Shown here: in pieces, positions 8,930 to 18,276 of the stretch
Numbering within the stretch: the stretch's first letter is position 1
Layout: the number at the start of each line of letters is the position of its first letter
Origin: Mesorhizobium sp.
GTDB lineage: Bacteria > Pseudomonadota > Alphaproteobacteria > Rhizobiales > Rhizobiaceae
NCBI RefSeq assembly: GCF_004962245.1
Contig: NZ_SUHQ01000008.1
Span: 124,001 to 188,000, forward strand
DNA length: 64,000 nucleotides
Direction: 5' to 3'
Position numbers and translations under genes: made by a program
Notes under the pieces: generated by a model
Told to the model about the DNA's origin: nothing
Database searches by the model: none
Seen by the model: the letters and a program-made list of their open reading frames with translations, nothing else

Positions 8930-9580
8930 ATGCGGGTCGCGATCATCGACTATGGTTCGGGCAACCTGCGCTCGGCCACCAAGGCCTTCGAGCGCGCCGC
9001 GCATGAAGCCGGCATCGCCGCCGCCATCGACCTGACCGCCGATGCCGAGCGTGTCAGGACCGCCGACCGCATCGTCCTGCCCGGCGTCGGCGCCTATGCC
9101 GATTGCGCGGCCGGGCTGCGCGCCGTGGCGGGCATGTGGGAAGCGGTGGAGGAGGTCGCGATCGTCAAGCGGCGGCCGTTCCTCGGAATCTGCGTCGGCA
9201 TGCAGCTGATGTCGGAGCGGGGCCTGGAGAAGACCGTCACAAAAGGCTTTGGCTGGATCGCCGGCGACGTCAAGGAGATCGCCCCGGCCGATCCCGCGCT
9301 GAAGATCCCGCAGATAGGCTGGAACACGATCGAGCTCATCCGCAAGCATCCGCTGTTCTCAGGCATTCCGACCGGTGCCAAGGGGTTGCATGCCTATTTC
9401 GTCCACTCCTACCATCTCGACGCGCAGAAGCCGGACGAGGTGCTGGCGATTGCCGACTATGGCGGTCCGGTGACGGCCGCCGTCGCCCGCGACAATCTCG
9501 TCGGTACGCAGTTCCATCCCGAAAAAAGCCAGGCGCTTGGCCTGGCGTTGATCACCAATTTCCTGCGCTGGAAGCCTTAA
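8930..9580 (+). CDS. hisH: Imidazole glycerol phosphate synthase, glutamine amidotransferase subunit HisH
   Basis: Class I glutamine amidotransferase that delivers ammonia to HisF. 216 aa. Catalytic triad is in place: nucleophile Cys88 in GICVGMQL, His196 and Glu198 in GTQFHPEKS. The N-terminal [13 protein letters not shown] and YFVHSYH blocks are typical. Starts one base after the DUF2628 stop. Its partner hisF is separated from it here by the DUF1330, hisA and arginase-like genes. Confidence 0.97.
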   Translation: MRVAIIDYGSGNLRSATKAFERAAHEAGIAAAIDLTADAERVRTADRIVLPGVGAYADCAAGLRAVAGMWEAVEEVAIVKRRPFLGICVGMQLMSERGLEKTVTKGFGWIAGDVKEIAPADPALKIPQIGWNTIELIRKHPLFSGIPTGAKGLHAYFVHSYHLDAQKPDEVLAIADYGGPVTAAVARDNLVGTQFHPEKSQALGLALITNFLRWKP

Positions 9581-9602
9581 GGTTTCAAAAGGGGAAAAAA
9601 TC

Positions 9603-9893
9603 ATGAGCAAGAAAGGCTACTGGATGGCGATGGTCGATGTGACCGACCCTGAGGTCTACAAGCAATATATCGAGGCGAACGCTGCGGCCTTTGCGAAATA
9701 TGGCGCGAAGTTTCCCGTTCGGGCCGGGCGTTACGCGAACCCGGAAGGGCCGACGGGCAATCGCCATGTCCTGGTGGAGTTCGAGACCTACGACAAGGCG
9801 ATAGAATGCTACGAATCGCCTGAATATCAAGCGGCCTTGAAGTACAGGCTTGCCGCCTCGACCGGTCACTTCGTCATTGTCGAAGGCGCTTGA
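9603..9893 (+). CDS. DUF1330 domain-containing protein
   Basis: 96 aa dimeric alpha+beta barrel type protein (DUF1330, ferredoxin-like fold). Visible: GYWMAMVDVTDPEVYKQYIE, the FPVRAGRY block and VLVEFETYDKAIECYESPEYQ, all characteristic. Biochemical role of the family is unknown; some relatives sit beside oxidoreductases. Preceded by a good ribosome site (AAGGGG near 9589-9594). It is placed 22 nt after hisH and 3 nt before hisA, so it is transcribed with the histidine genes. Confidence 0.85.
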   Translation: MSKKGYWMAMVDVTDPEVYKQYIEANAAAFAKYGAKFPVRAGRYANPEGPTGNRHVLVEFETYDKAIECYESPEYQAALKYRLAASTGHFVIVEGA

Positions 9894-9896
9894 ACG

Positions 9897-10646
9897 GTGA
9901 TCCTGTTCCCGGCCATCGACCTCAAGGACGGCAAGTGCGTGCGCCTGAAACACGGCGACATGGCGACCGCGACGATCTACAATGACGATCCCGCCGCGCA
10001 AGCCGGAGCCTTCGAAGAACAGGGCTTCAAGTGGCTGCATGTCGTCGACCTCAACGGTGCGTTCAAGGGCCAGAGCGTCAACAGCGCGGCGGTCGGCGCG
10101 ATCCTCAAGGCGACGACGAACCCGGTGCAGCTTGGCGGTGGCATCCGCACGCTGGCGCAGATCGAGGACTGGCTCGACCGTGGGTTGGCCCGCGTCATTC
10201 TCGGTACGGTGGCCGTGCGCGATCCCGATCTGGTCAGGCAGGCCTGCGCGGCATTCCCGGGCAGGATCGCCGTCGGCATCGACGCCAAGGGCGGCAAGGT
10301 GGCGGTCGAGGGCTGGGCCGAGGCCTCGAGCCTCGGCGTCATCGAACTGGCGAAGAAGTTCGAGGGCGCCGGCGTCGCCGCCATCATCTACACCGACATA
10401 GACCGTGACGGCGTGTTGACCGGCATCAACTGGGACGCGACGATCAGTCTCGCCGAGGCCGTATCGATCCCGGTCATCGCCTCTGGCGGCCTGGCCTCGA
10501 TCGCCGACATCGTACGCATGACCATGCCCGATGCGCGAAAACTCGAAGGCGCCATCTCCGGCCGCGCGCTTTATGACGGGCGTATCGATCCGGCTGAGGC
10601 GTTGGCGATATTGGCGGCGGGATCGGAGAAGGCGAGGGCGCGATGA
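9897..10646 (+). CDS. hisA: Phosphoribosylformimino-5-aminoimidazole carboxamide ribotide isomerase
   Basis: Amadori isomerase of histidine synthesis (ProFAR to PRFAR), a (beta/alpha)8 barrel. 249 aa. Asp8 in the opening PAIDLKDGK and the Asp of YTDIDRDG near residue 130 are the acid/base pair; phosphate loops GGGIRT and IASGGLAS are present. Start is GTG at 9897. The final TGA overlaps the ATG of the arginase-like gene (ATGA), giving translational coupling. Confidence 0.97.
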   Translation: MILFPAIDLKDGKCVRLKHGDMATATIYNDDPAAQAGAFEEQGFKWLHVVDLNGAFKGQSVNSAAVGAILKATTNPVQLGGGIRTLAQIEDWLDRGLARVILGTVAVRDPDLVRQACAAFPGRIAVGIDAKGGKVAVEGWAEASSLGVIELAKKFEGAGVAAIIYTDIDRDGVLTGINWDATISLAEAVSIPVIASGGLASIADIVRMTMPDARKLEGAISGRALYDGRIDPAEALAILAAGSEKARAR

Positions 10647-11479
10647 AACTCTCCATCATCCTCGCACCCTATGACAGCGGCCTTTACCATGCCGGCTTTG
10701 GCCAGGGTCCCGATGCCATCATTGCCGGCGGCCTTGTCGATGAACTTGCCTTGCGTGGCCACGATGTCGTCGTCGAGGACATCGGCGAGGTCGGCGATGC
10801 CCAGAAACGCGAAATCGCGACGGGCTTCGCTGTTTGCAGGGCGGTCGCGGCGAAGGTCGATCTGGCCCGCGACGATGAGCGGTTTCCCATTGTGCTCACC
10901 GGAAATTGCCTGACCGCTGCCGGTGCGGTGGCTGGCGATGCCGCGGATTCGATCATCTGGATCGATCAGCATGGCGATCTCAACACGCCCGAGACGTCCG
11001 CCTACGGCTTCCTCGACGGCATGGCGCTGGCGACGACACTGGGGCTCTGCTGGCGCCCGATGACGTCGGCGATCCCCGGCTTCCAGGCGATAGACCCGTC
11101 ACGATGCATGCTGGTCGATGCGCGCGATCTCGACCCCGACGAAAAGCGCCTGCTGGACACATTGCCGATTATTCGCACCCGATGTTCCGATGCGCCGGAC
11201 GCTGTCGGAAAGCTGAAGGCGGCCGGCGCGGTTCGTGCCCATCTGCATCTGGACCTGGACGTTCTCGATCCGGACGTGCTGCAGGTGAATCGCTACACGA
11301 AATCAGGCGGTCCAAATCCGGATCAGCTGCGGCAACTGGTTTGCGGGCTGGCCAGGTCGATCCCGATTGCCGGCGTCACCCTGTCCGCCTACGATCCGGC
11401 ATTTGACGCCAAGGGTGAGGTTCCGCCTGTCGTCGGGCAATTGCTTGGCGATCTTCTTGCAGCGATCGAGAGAACCTGA
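10643..11479 (+). CDS. Arginase/ureohydrolase-family protein embedded in the his operon, altered metal site
   Basis: 278 aa member of the arginase/agmatinase/formiminoglutamase fold. Metal-ligand motifs align as follows: [14 protein letters not shown] gives Asp108, His110, Asp112 (the DAHxD motif) and [10 protein letters not shown] gives Asp204 and Asp206 (SxDxDxxDP). The motif that normally reads GGDHS, whose His binds one metal, here reads TGNCL, placing Cys89 at the His position. A late acidic substrate-binding residue is also not obvious (LSAYDP). Substrate unknown; with Cys89 it may bind one metal, another metal, or have lost hydrolysis. It overlaps hisA by 4 bp (ATGA) and hisF by one base (TGATG), so it is translationally locked into the operon, a strong hint of a linked role. 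Confidence 0.82.
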   Translation: MKLSIILAPYDSGLYHAGFGQGPDAIIAGGLVDELALRGHDVVVEDIGEVGDAQKREIATGFAVCRAVAAKVDLARDDERFPIVLTGNCLTAAGAVAGDAADSIIWIDQHGDLNTPETSAYGFLDGMALATTLGLCWRPMTSAIPGFQAIDPSRCMLVDARDLDPDEKRLLDTLPIIRTRCSDAPDAVGKLKAAGAVRAHLHLDLDVLDPDVLQVNRYTKSGGPNPDQLRQLVCGLARSIPIAGVTLSAYDPAFDAKGEVPPVVGQLLGDLLAAIERT

Positions 11480-12270
11480 TGCTCAAAGCCCGCGTCATCC
11501 CCTGTCTCGACGTCAAGAACGGCCGCGTCGTCAAGGGCGTCAACTTCGTCGACCTGGTCGATGCCGGCGATCCGGTCGAGGCGGCAAAGGCCTACGACGC
11601 CGCCGGCGCCGACGAGCTGTGCTTTCTCGACATCACCGCTTCGTCCGAAAATCGCGAGACCATCTTCGACATCGTCGCCCGCACCGCCGAACAATGCTTC
11701 ATGCCGCTGACCGTCGGCGGCGGCGTGCGTCAGGTCGCCGACATAAGAAAGCTGCTTCTGGCCGGCGCCGACAAGGTGTCGATCAACACGGCGGCGGTGA
11801 AAAATCCCGATTTCGTCGCCGAGGCGGCCGACAAGTTCGGCAACCAGTGCATCGTCGTCGCCATCGACGCCAAGAAAGTGTCGGGCGAAGGCGAGGCCGA
11901 CCGCTGGGAGATTTTCACCCATGGCGGCCGCGAGAAGACCGGCATCGACGCTGTCGAGTTCGCTCGGCGGATGGTCGATCGCGGCGCCGGCGAGATCCTG
12001 CTGACGTCGATGGATCGCGACGGCACCAAGGCCGGCTACGACATTGCGCTGACCCGTGCTGTCGCCGACGCCGTGCGTGCGCCGGTCATCGCCTCTGGCG
12101 GCGTCGGCACGCTCGATCACATGGTCGAGGGCATTCGCGACGGCCATGCGGGCGCGGTGCTGGCGGCGTCGATCTTCCATTTCGGCACGTACAGCATTGC
12201 CGACGCCAAGGCGCATATGGCCCGCGCCGGCCTGCCGATGCGGCTGGACTCACTAGGCGATCGGCTCTAA
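11479..12270 (+). CDS. hisF: Imidazole glycerol phosphate synthase, cyclase subunit HisF
   Basis: Uses ammonia from HisH to convert PRFAR to imidazole glycerol phosphate and AICAR. 263 aa, (beta/alpha)8 barrel. Catalytic Asp11 (PCLDVKNG) and Asp130 (VVAIDAKK) are in place, as are the phosphate motifs TVGGGVR and IASGGVG. The start overlaps the stop of the arginase-like gene by one base (TGATG). Followed after 8 nt by hisE. Confidence 0.97.
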   Translation: MLKARVIPCLDVKNGRVVKGVNFVDLVDAGDPVEAAKAYDAAGADELCFLDITASSENRETIFDIVARTAEQCFMPLTVGGGVRQVADIRKLLLAGADKVSINTAAVKNPDFVAEAADKFGNQCIVVAIDAKKVSGEGEADRWEIFTHGGREKTGIDAVEFARRMVDRGAGEILLTSMDRDGTKAGYDIALTRAVADAVRAPVIASGGVGTLDHMVEGIRDGHAGAVLAASIFHFGTYSIADAKAHMARAGLPMRLDSLGDRL

Positions 12271-12278
12271 ACGGCGCC

Positions 12279-12605
12279 ATGGCTGAGTTTTCGCTCTCCG
12301 ATCTGGAGACAATCATCAGGGAACGCGCGCATTCCGGCGATCCGGATTCGTGGACGGCAAAGCTGTTCGCGCGCGGCATGGACAAGGCGGCGCAGAAGCT
12401 CGGCGAAGAGGCGGTCGAAACGGTGATCGCGGCCGTTGGGGGTGACAGACAAGCCCTCGTTTCGGAAAGCGCCGATCTCCTCTATCATTGGCTCGTCGTT
12501 CTGGGTGTCGCCGGCATTCCGCTTGCCGATGTCCTGGCCGAACTCGAACGCCGCACCGGTCGTTCGGGCATCGCCGAAAAGGCGTCTCGGCAGGACCGGG
12601 GCTGA
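12279..12605 (+). CDS. hisE: Phosphoribosyl-ATP diphosphatase
   Basis: Second step of histidine synthesis: hydrolyses PR-ATP to PR-AMP. 108 aa, usual for the stand-alone HisE form (no fused HisI). The MazG-like helices carry the metal motif [13 protein letters not shown] followed by [13 protein letters not shown], with the expected Glu/Asp ligands. ATG at 12279 chosen because it lies 8 nt after hisF and matches the family N-terminus (AEFSLSDLE). hisI is not in the window. Confidence 0.95.
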   Translation: MAEFSLSDLETIIRERAHSGDPDSWTAKLFARGMDKAAQKLGEEAVETVIAAVGGDRQALVSESADLLYHWLVVLGVAGIPLADVLAELERRTGRSGIAEKASRQDRG

Positions 12606-12629
12606 CCGCTGCGGAGGGCAGAAAACTCG

Positions 12630-13589
12630 ATGGACCAGCTCGCCCCTACCGAGAAATATTCGCCCTTTCGTTTTTTCTCGGCGGAGCAATGGTCGCAATT
12701 CCGCGCCGACACGCCAATGACGCTCGGCGAGGACGAGATCCGTCGCCTGCGTTCGCTCAACGATCCGGTCGACCTCGAGGAGGTCAAGCGCATCTATCTT
12801 TCGCTGTCGCGGCTTTTGTCGGCCCATGTCGAGGCGAGCCAGCTTCTGTTCAGACAGCGCCAGGCGTTCTTCAACGCGGTGGATATCGTCAAAACGCCCT
12901 TCATCATCGGCATTGCCGGCTCTGTCGCGGTCGGCAAATCGACCACGGCGCGCGTGCTCAAGGAATTGCTGGCGCGCTGGCCGTCGAGCCCCAAGGTCGA
13001 TCTGATCACCACCGACGGCTTCCTGCTTCCCAACGAGATCCTGCGCCGCAACAATCTGATGGAGCGCAAGGGCTTTCCCGACAGCTACGATGTCGGCGCA
13101 TTGCTGCGGTTCCTGTCGGGCATCAAGTCGGCGCAGCGCAATGTCCGCGCGCCGGTCTATTCGCACCTGACCTACGACGTCGTTCCCGGCGAGTTCCAGA
13201 CCATCGACCGGCCGGATATATTGATCTTCGAGGGCATCAACGTCCTACAGCCGGGCAAGCTGCCGAAGGACGGCAAGATCGTGCCTTTCCTGTCGGATTT
13301 CTTCGATTTCGCGATCTATATCGATGCTGAAGAGGAGCTGATCCATCATTGGTACATCGCCCGCTTCATGCGGCTGCGCGAAACCGCCTTCCGCGATCCG
13401 GACTCCTTCTTCCACCGCTATTCGCAACTTTCGCAAGATGCGGCCCGCGCCATTGCCGAAGGCCTGTGGGCCAACATCAACCTGAAGAATTTGCGCGAGA
13501 ACATCCTGCCGACGCGGGCGCGGGCGGATCTCATCCTGCGCAAGGGCGCCAACCATCTGGTCGAGGAAGTGGCGCTCAGGAAGCTGTAA
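12630..13589 (+). CDS. coaA: Type I pantothenate kinase
   Basis: Phosphorylates pantothenate, the first and regulated step of coenzyme A synthesis. 319 aa, like E. coli CoaA. P-loop [12 protein letters not shown] is at about 92-103; [10 protein letters not shown] and the C-terminal [12 protein letters not shown] block are typical of the type I (feedback-inhibited) family. It sits 24 nt after hisE and is likely part of the his transcript, an arrangement common in Rhizobiales. Convergent with alkB. Confidence 0.96.
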   Translation: MDQLAPTEKYSPFRFFSAEQWSQFRADTPMTLGEDEIRRLRSLNDPVDLEEVKRIYLSLSRLLSAHVEASQLLFRQRQAFFNAVDIVKTPFIIGIAGSVAVGKSTTARVLKELLARWPSSPKVDLITTDGFLLPNEILRRNNLMERKGFPDSYDVGALLRFLSGIKSAQRNVRAPVYSHLTYDVVPGEFQTIDRPDILIFEGINVLQPGKLPKDGKIVPFLSDFFDFAIYIDAEEELIHHWYIARFMRLRETAFRDPDSFFHRYSQLSQDAARAIAEGLWANINLKNLRENILPTRARADLILRKGANHLVEEVALRKL

Positions 13590-13594
13590 CAGGA

Positions 13595-13630
13595 TAGAGC
13601 GGCGTTTCGACTTGAAACTCCGCTGCTCTA
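13595..13630. other. Imperfect palindrome between convergent coaA and alkB
   Basis: The outer words TAGAGC (13595-13600) and GCTCTA (13625-13630) are exact complements, and the inner parts GTTTC (13604-13608) and GAAAC (13614-13618) also pair, with small bulges. The right end overlaps the alkB stop codon. It may act as a bidirectional terminator, though there is no strong U-tract. Confidence 0.45.
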
Positions 13631-14287
13631 GCCAGGATAGGTCACCCGCCGCAGCGTCAGATTGATCCGTCCGCCATTCCTGAGCAACGCCGAGGTCGAC
13701 GGATAGATGCGGTCGACACCGTGGAAACAGAGGCGGCCTTCGCCACCGAGCACAACGACGTCGCCGCTTTTCAGCCTGAACGATTTGGTGCCGCCTTCGC
13801 GCGTGCTCTGGCCGACCCTGAACAGGCAATCGTCGCCCAGTGAAACCGAGACGACCGGCGCGGAGAAGTCGATCTCGTCGCGGTCTTGATGAAGGCCCAT
13901 CTTCGCGTCCGGCGAATAGAAATTGACCAGGCAGGCCTCCGGCGGATGTTGATAGGCGGACACGTCCCGCCACAGCTCCAGCAACGCGTCGGGGATCGGC
14001 GGCCATGGCATCCCGGTCACCGGGTGCGTCGGCTGGTAGCGATAGCCGTGCTCCTTGTCGGTGACCCAGCCGAGCGAGCCGCAATTGGTCATGCGTACGC
14101 TCATCTCCTTGCCGGTGCGCGGCATGGCCGGCACGAACAGGGGAGCCTCCCGTACGACCCGCCTCACATCTTCGACCAGCGCTTCCTGCATGGCGCGCGA
14201 CAGATAGCCGGGCATGTGGCGGACGCCTTTGGGCAGAACGAGCATCAGATTGGTCGCTTCATCCTCATCTGGCAAGAATGCCACCAT
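13628..14287 (-). CDS. alkB: DNA/RNA alkylation repair dioxygenase AlkB
   Basis: Fe(II)/2-oxoglutarate dioxygenase that reverses 1-methyladenine and 3-methylcytosine damage. 219 aa, close to E. coli AlkB (216 aa). Counting from the ATG at 14287, Fe ligands are His133 and Asp135 in GLHQDRDE and His189 in FHGVDR; the 2-oxoglutarate motif RINLTLRR (RxNxTxR) is near the C-terminus. MTNCGSLGW and VSVSLGDDCLFR match AlkB proper rather than eukaryotic paralogues. A later ATG at 14245 is possible; no clear ribosome site decides. No ada gene is adjacent. Confidence 0.9.
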   Translation of the reverse strand: MVAFLPDEDEATNLMLVLPKGVRHMPGYLSRAMQEALVEDVRRVVREAPLFVPAMPRTGKEMSVRMTNCGSLGWVTDKEHGYRYQPTHPVTGMPWPPIPDALLELWRDVSAYQHPPEACLVNFYSPDAKMGLHQDRDEIDFSAPVVSVSLGDDCLFRVGQSTREGGTKSFRLKSGDVVVLGGEGRLCFHGVDRIYPSTSALLRNGGRINLTLRRVTYPG

Positions 14288-14342
14288 CAAATGAAAACGG
14301 CGACCCGAAAGCCGCCGTTGTCGATTGACCCTCCCGATCTAG

Positions 14343-14822
14343 TCAGGCTTGATCGAGATCCGGTATGCGCAGGACCTGCCCCGGATAGATCTTATCCGGG
14401 TGGGTCAGCATCGGCTTGTTGGCTTCGAAGATGATCGAGTTCTTCGCGCCCTTGCCCTTGCCATAGCTCTTTTCGGCGATCTTCCAGAGGTTGTCGCCTT
14501 TCTGGACCGTATAAAAGGTCGGTTCCTTGGCCGCGGTTGCGGGCGTGCCGGATTCAGGCGCGGCGACCTGCAATTCGTCCGCCTGCACCTTGGACACGCC
14601 GAGCGTGTTGCCGACGGCGATGACCGCTTTTTCGAAGATCGATTGATCCTTGACCACGCCTTTCAGGACAGCCGTATCGCCCTTGACCACGACTTCCACA
14701 TTGTCGGTGCCGAGCGCGTGCGAATCGAGCTCCTTCTTGAGCGTATCGGCGGTCGGCTCCGGCTCGTCGTCGCCGAAGCCGAGCTTCTTGCCGACGCCCT
14801 TGACGAAATCAAACATGCCCAT
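14343..14822 (-). CDS. kbp: BON and LysM domain protein, Kbp (YgaU)-like
   Basis: 159 aa soluble protein. The opening MGMFDFVKGVGKKLGF is followed by a BON domain (about 23-88) and a C-terminal LysM domain (about 103-155) beginning FYTVQKGDNLWKIAE. The end, with IFEANKPML and PDKIYPGQVLRIP, is almost the same as E. coli Kbp (YgaU), a cytoplasmic K+-binding stress protein. There is no signal peptide, arguing for a Kbp-like role rather than peptidoglycan binding. ATG at 14822 chosen from homology; a longer frame starting at 14867 adds unrelated residues. Single gene between alkB and arfB. Confidence 0.85.
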   Translation of the reverse strand: MGMFDFVKGVGKKLGFGDDEPEPTADTLKKELDSHALGTDNVEVVVKGDTAVLKGVVKDQSIFEKAVIAVGNTLGVSKVQADELQVAAPESGTPATAAKEPTFYTVQKGDNLWKIAEKSYGKGKGAKNSIIFEANKPMLTHPDKIYPGQVLRIPDLDQA

Positions 14823-14902
14823 GTGCGGTCTCCTTGCTGTGGCGAATACCGAACTTGCCACCTGCAACCCTGAATTGGAAGCCGCTTCGTTGTGTTGACG
14901 AC

Positions 14903-15340
<438 letters not shown>

Positions 15341-15364
15341 GCCGCAGTCATGGCGCGGCGGATG

Positions 15365-15399
15365 AAAAAAGAAAAGGCCCGATCCCCAGGTCGGGCCTT
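15365..15399 (-). terminator. Rho-independent terminator downstream of pckA
   Basis: Stem AAGGCCCGA (15374-15382) and its exact complement (15391-15399) around an 8-nt loop; on the minus strand it is followed by a T-rich run (complement of 15365-15375). Orientation and place fit termination of pckA, just before arfB. Confidence 0.8.
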
Positions 15400-15445
15400 C
15401 CCGATCCCGGTCCGGGCCTTGAGGTGCTGCATATCCAGCCGGCGA

Positions 15446-17056
15446 TTATTCCGCTGCTTCGCGCATGCGCGGCGCGGCGCCGAGCACAATGGCGTCGACA
15501 TGAGGCTCGAATTTCTCGAAGTTGACGGCGAACATGCCGACCAGCCTCGCCGCCTGCAGGTCATAGGCTGATGTGTCGGCCCATGTCGATCTCGGATCGA
15601 GAATGGCACGATCGACGCCCGCAACCGCCACCGGCACATCGAAACCGAAATTGGCGTCGGTTCGGAAATCGGCCCCTTTCAGCGAGCCGTCGAGTGCGGC
15701 GGCAAGCAGCGCCCGAGTCGCCTTGATCGGCATCCGCTTTCCGGTGCCGTAGGCGCCGCCGGTCCAGCCGGTGTTGACCAGCCAGCAATCGACGCCGTGA
15801 TGGGCGATCAACTCGCGCAGCAGATTGCCGTATTCCGACGGATGGCGCGGCATGAACGGTGCGCCGAAACAGGTCGAAAACGTCGCTTCGGGGTCGGTGA
15901 CGCCCTTTTCGGTCCCTGCCACCTTGGCGGTGTAGCCGGAGAGGAAATGATACATCGCCTGCGCCGGGGTCAGCCGTGCGATCGGCGGCATCACGCCGAA
16001 TGCGTCGGCGGTCAGCATGATGATGTTCTTCGGATGACCGGCGCGGCCCGTCTTGCTGGCGTTGGGGATGAAGTGAAGCGGATAGGCGCAGCGCGTGTTT
16101 TCGGTGAGGCTGCCGTCGTCGAAATCCGGCACCTGGGCCGCGTTGAGCACCACATTCTCCAGCACCGTGCCGAAGCGCCGGGTGGTGGCGAAGATCTCGG
16201 GCTCGGCTTCGGCCGAAAGCTTTATCGTCTTGGCATAGCAGCCGCCTTCGAAATTGAAGATGCCGTGCGGACCCCAGCCGTGCTCGTCGTCGCCGACCAG
16301 CGTGCGCGACGGATCGGCCGACAGCGTCGTCTTGCCGGTTCCCGAGAGGCCGAAGAAGATGGCTGCGTCTCCATCAGCGCCTTCATTGGCCGAGCAATGC
16401 ATCGGCATCACGCCCCTCGCCGGCAACAGATAGTTGAGCATGGTGAACACCGACTTCTTCATTTCGCCGGCATAGGAGGTGCCACCGATCAGCACGATCA
16501 TGCGCGAGAGGTCGACGGCGATCACCGTTTCGGTGCGGGTGCCGTGGCGGGCGGGATCGGCGCGGAACGACGGCAGGTCGATGATCGTCATGTCGGGCAC
16601 GAAATGCTCAAGCTCGGCGGCTTCCGGACGAATGAGCAGATTGCGGATGAACAAGGAGTGCCAGGCAAGCTCCGTGACGACCCTGGTCGGCAGCTTCAGG
16701 TCCGCGTCGGCGCCGCCGACGAGATCCTGCACATAAAGATCCTTGTCCGCCGCATGGGCGCGAAAATCGGCGAGCAGCGTGTCAAACTGGGCCGGCGAAA
16801 TCGCCTTGTTGTTATCCCACCACACATGCGGCCCGGTGGTCTCGTCGCGCACGACGAATTTATCCTTGGGCGAGCGGCCGGTGTGCTGCCCGGTCTCGGC
16901 AACGAGCGCGCCATGTGCGGTGAGCCGGGCCTCGCCGCGGCGGATCGCTTCCTCGTAAAGACGGGCTACGCCGAAATTATAGCGCACCGCGCCCGTGGTC
17001 TTCAGGCCGATTCGATCGATCGCCCATGTGGGATTGCGTTTGCCGGCTTCCGACAT
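15446..17056 (-). CDS. pckA: Phosphoenolpyruvate carboxykinase (ATP)
   Basis: Gluconeogenic enzyme making PEP from oxaloacetate with ATP. 536 aa, normal for the ATP-dependent family. The P-loop [11 protein letters not shown] near residue 238 and the preceding metal/substrate blocks ([17 protein letters not shown]) are present, as is the adenine-binding region near TGWTGGAYG. The ATG at 17056 ([10 protein letters not shown]) was chosen; the frame extends 34 codons upstream but those residues do not fit the family. The 5' gap holds a pair of operator-like sites. In Sinorhizobium pckA is controlled by the LacI-family regulator PckR; that gene is not in this window. Confidence 0.97.
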   Translation of the reverse strand: MSEAGKRNPTWAIDRIGLKTTGAVRYNFGVARLYEEAIRRGEARLTAHGALVAETGQHTGRSPKDKFVVRDETTGPHVWWDNNKAISPAQFDTLLADFRAHAADKDLYVQDLVGGADADLKLPTRVVTELAWHSLFIRNLLIRPEAAELEHFVPDMTIIDLPSFRADPARHGTRTETVIAVDLSRMIVLIGGTSYAGEMKKSVFTMLNYLLPARGVMPMHCSANEGADGDAAIFFGLSGTGKTTLSADPSRTLVGDDEHGWGPHGIFNFEGGCYAKTIKLSAEAEPEIFATTRRFGTVLENVVLNAAQVPDFDDGSLTENTRCAYPLHFIPNASKTGRAGHPKNIIMLTADAFGVMPPIARLTPAQAMYHFLSGYTAKVAGTEKGVTDPEATFSTCFGAPFMPRHPSEYGNLLRELIAHHGVDCWLVNTGWTGGAYGTGKRMPIKATRALLAAALDGSLKGADFRTDANFGFDVPVAVAGVDRAILDPRSTWADTSAYDLQAARLVGMFAVNFEKFEPHVDAIVLGAAPRMREAAE

Positions 17057-17167
17057 GAGGGTTCCTTCTTCGTTTTGCAGCATCCTGGCCGGCGAACTTC
17101 CGGAGCCCCCATGAAGGAGACTATAAGGGTCAGAACCAGAAAAACCAAATGATATCAAATCATTAAT

Positions 17168-17199
17168 CGATTTAAATATTTTGAAAGTTGTTTAAATCG
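17168..17199. promoter_or_regulatory. Paired CG-centred operator-like sites upstream of pckA
   Basis: CGATTTAAA (17168-17176) and TTTAAATCG (17191-17199) form a perfect 9-bp inverted repeat with a 14-bp spacer. Each CG is also the centre of an imperfect AT-rich palindrome (around 17160-17177 and 17190-17207), the layout of LacI-family operators; the centres are 30 bp apart, about three helical turns. Candidate PckR-type control region, inferred. Confidence 0.5.
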
Positions 17200-17353
17200 T
17201 TTATATATGCAAAAAGTCAGGCGGTTGCCCAAAGGATTGGCGGTCTTTATCAGTCCAATCCATGTCGAGGTGAGATTGTGGCCGCCGGCATGCCGCTCAA
17301 GATAGCGGACGGAGCCTGTGCCACATTTTGTACCTAATTTGTCCTGCAAAAGC

Positions 17354-17374
17354 CCCTTCTCGACCAAAGAAGGG
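17354..17374 (+). promoter_or_regulatory. Hairpin covering the ribosome site of the first chvI ATG
   Basis: CCCTTCT (17354-17360) pairs exactly with AGAAGGG (17368-17374) across a 7-nt loop. The right arm is the Shine-Dalgarno sequence for an ATG at 17383, while the downstream ATG at 17401 has its own site, GAGGGA at 17386-17391, outside the hairpin. Confidence 0.45.
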
Positions 17375-17400
17375 ACAGATCAATGAGGGAGCCGCTTGAA

Positions 17401-18102
17401 ATGGCAACAATCGCGCTTGTCGATGACGATCGCAACATTCTGACTTCGGTGTCGATCGCCCTCGAGTCGGAGGGGTACCGCGTCGAAACCTACACGGATG
17501 GGGCGTCGGCGCTGGAAGGCCTGACGGCCCGCCCCCCGAATCTCGCCATCCTCGACATCAAGATGCCGCGCATGGACGGCATGGAGCTCCTGCGCCGGAT
17601 GCGTCAGAAATCCGACCTGCCGGTGATCTTCCTGACGTCCAAGGATGACGAGATCGATGAGCTTTTCGGCCTCAAGATGGGCGCCGACGACTTCATCCGC
17701 AAACCCTTCTCGCAGCGTCTTCTGGTCGAGCGGGTTCGCGCCGTGCTGCGTCGTGCCAGCGCCCGCGAGGCGTCGGCCAAGACGCCCAACCAGCAGGCCC
17801 GTTCGCTCGAGCGCGGCCAGCTTGTCATGGACCAGGAGCGCCATACCTGCACCTGGAAAGGCGAGCCGGTGACGCTTACCGTCACCGAGTTCCTGATCCT
17901 GCATTCGCTGGCCCAGCGTCCCGGCGTGGTAAAAAGCCGTGATGCGCTGATGGATTCGGCCTATGATGAGCAGGTCTATGTCGATGACCGCACCATCGAC
18001 AGTCACATCAAGCGGCTTCGTAAGAAGTTCAAGGCCGTCGATGATGACTTTGAGATGATCGAAACCCTTTACGGAGTCGGATACCGGTTCCGCGAAGCGT
18101 GA
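17401..18102 (+). CDS. chvI: Two-component response regulator ChvI
   Basis: OmpR/PhoB-type transcription factor paired with ChvG; in rhizobia and Agrobacterium the pair controls exopolysaccharide, envelope, acid-response and symbiosis or virulence genes and is often essential. 233 aa. Receiver domain 1-120: acidic pocket VDDDR (7-11), phospho-acceptor Asp52 in [11 protein letters not shown], and the switch Lys in [10 protein letters not shown]. Winged helix-turn-helix about 140-233, ending [10 protein letters not shown]. The second ATG ([10 protein letters not shown]) matches known ChvI N-termini; an in-frame ATG at 17383 with its ribosome site in a hairpin would add six residues. chvG follows after a 174-bp gap filled with short tandem repeats. 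Confidence 0.95.
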   Translation: MATIALVDDDRNILTSVSIALESEGYRVETYTDGASALEGLTARPPNLAILDIKMPRMDGMELLRRMRQKSDLPVIFLTSKDDEIDELFGLKMGADDFIRKPFSQRLLVERVRAVLRRASAREASAKTPNQQARSLERGQLVMDQERHTCTWKGEPVTLTVTEFLILHSLAQRPGVVKSRDALMDSAYDEQVYVDDRTIDSHIKRLRKKFKAVDDDFEMIETLYGVGYRFREA

Positions 18103-18103
18103 A

Positions 18104-18230
<127 letters not shown>

Positions 18231-18231
<1 letters not shown>

Positions 18232-18251
18232 TCACTACTCACTACTCACTA
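18231..18251 (+). repeat. Heptanucleotide tandem repeat, three copies of CTCACTA
   Basis: Three perfect 7-bp units just upstream of chvG. Reverse complement TAGTGAG differs from the left-hand unit TAGGCAG at two of seven positions. The array ends 25 nt before the chvG ATG. Confidence 0.85.
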
Positions 18252-18276
18252 ATTACTAAGCAGGGGCTGCTATTCG

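Larger units (their letters stand above)
17057..17400. other. 344-bp divergent intergenic region, pckA / chvI
   Basis: The longest non-coding stretch in the window. It is notably AT-rich between about 17140 and 17215 and holds an inverted repeat (17168-17199) near pckA and a small hairpin (17354-17374) next to chvI. It must contain both promoters. I see no small ORF with a credible ribosome site and no tRNA-like structure. Confidence 0.7.
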
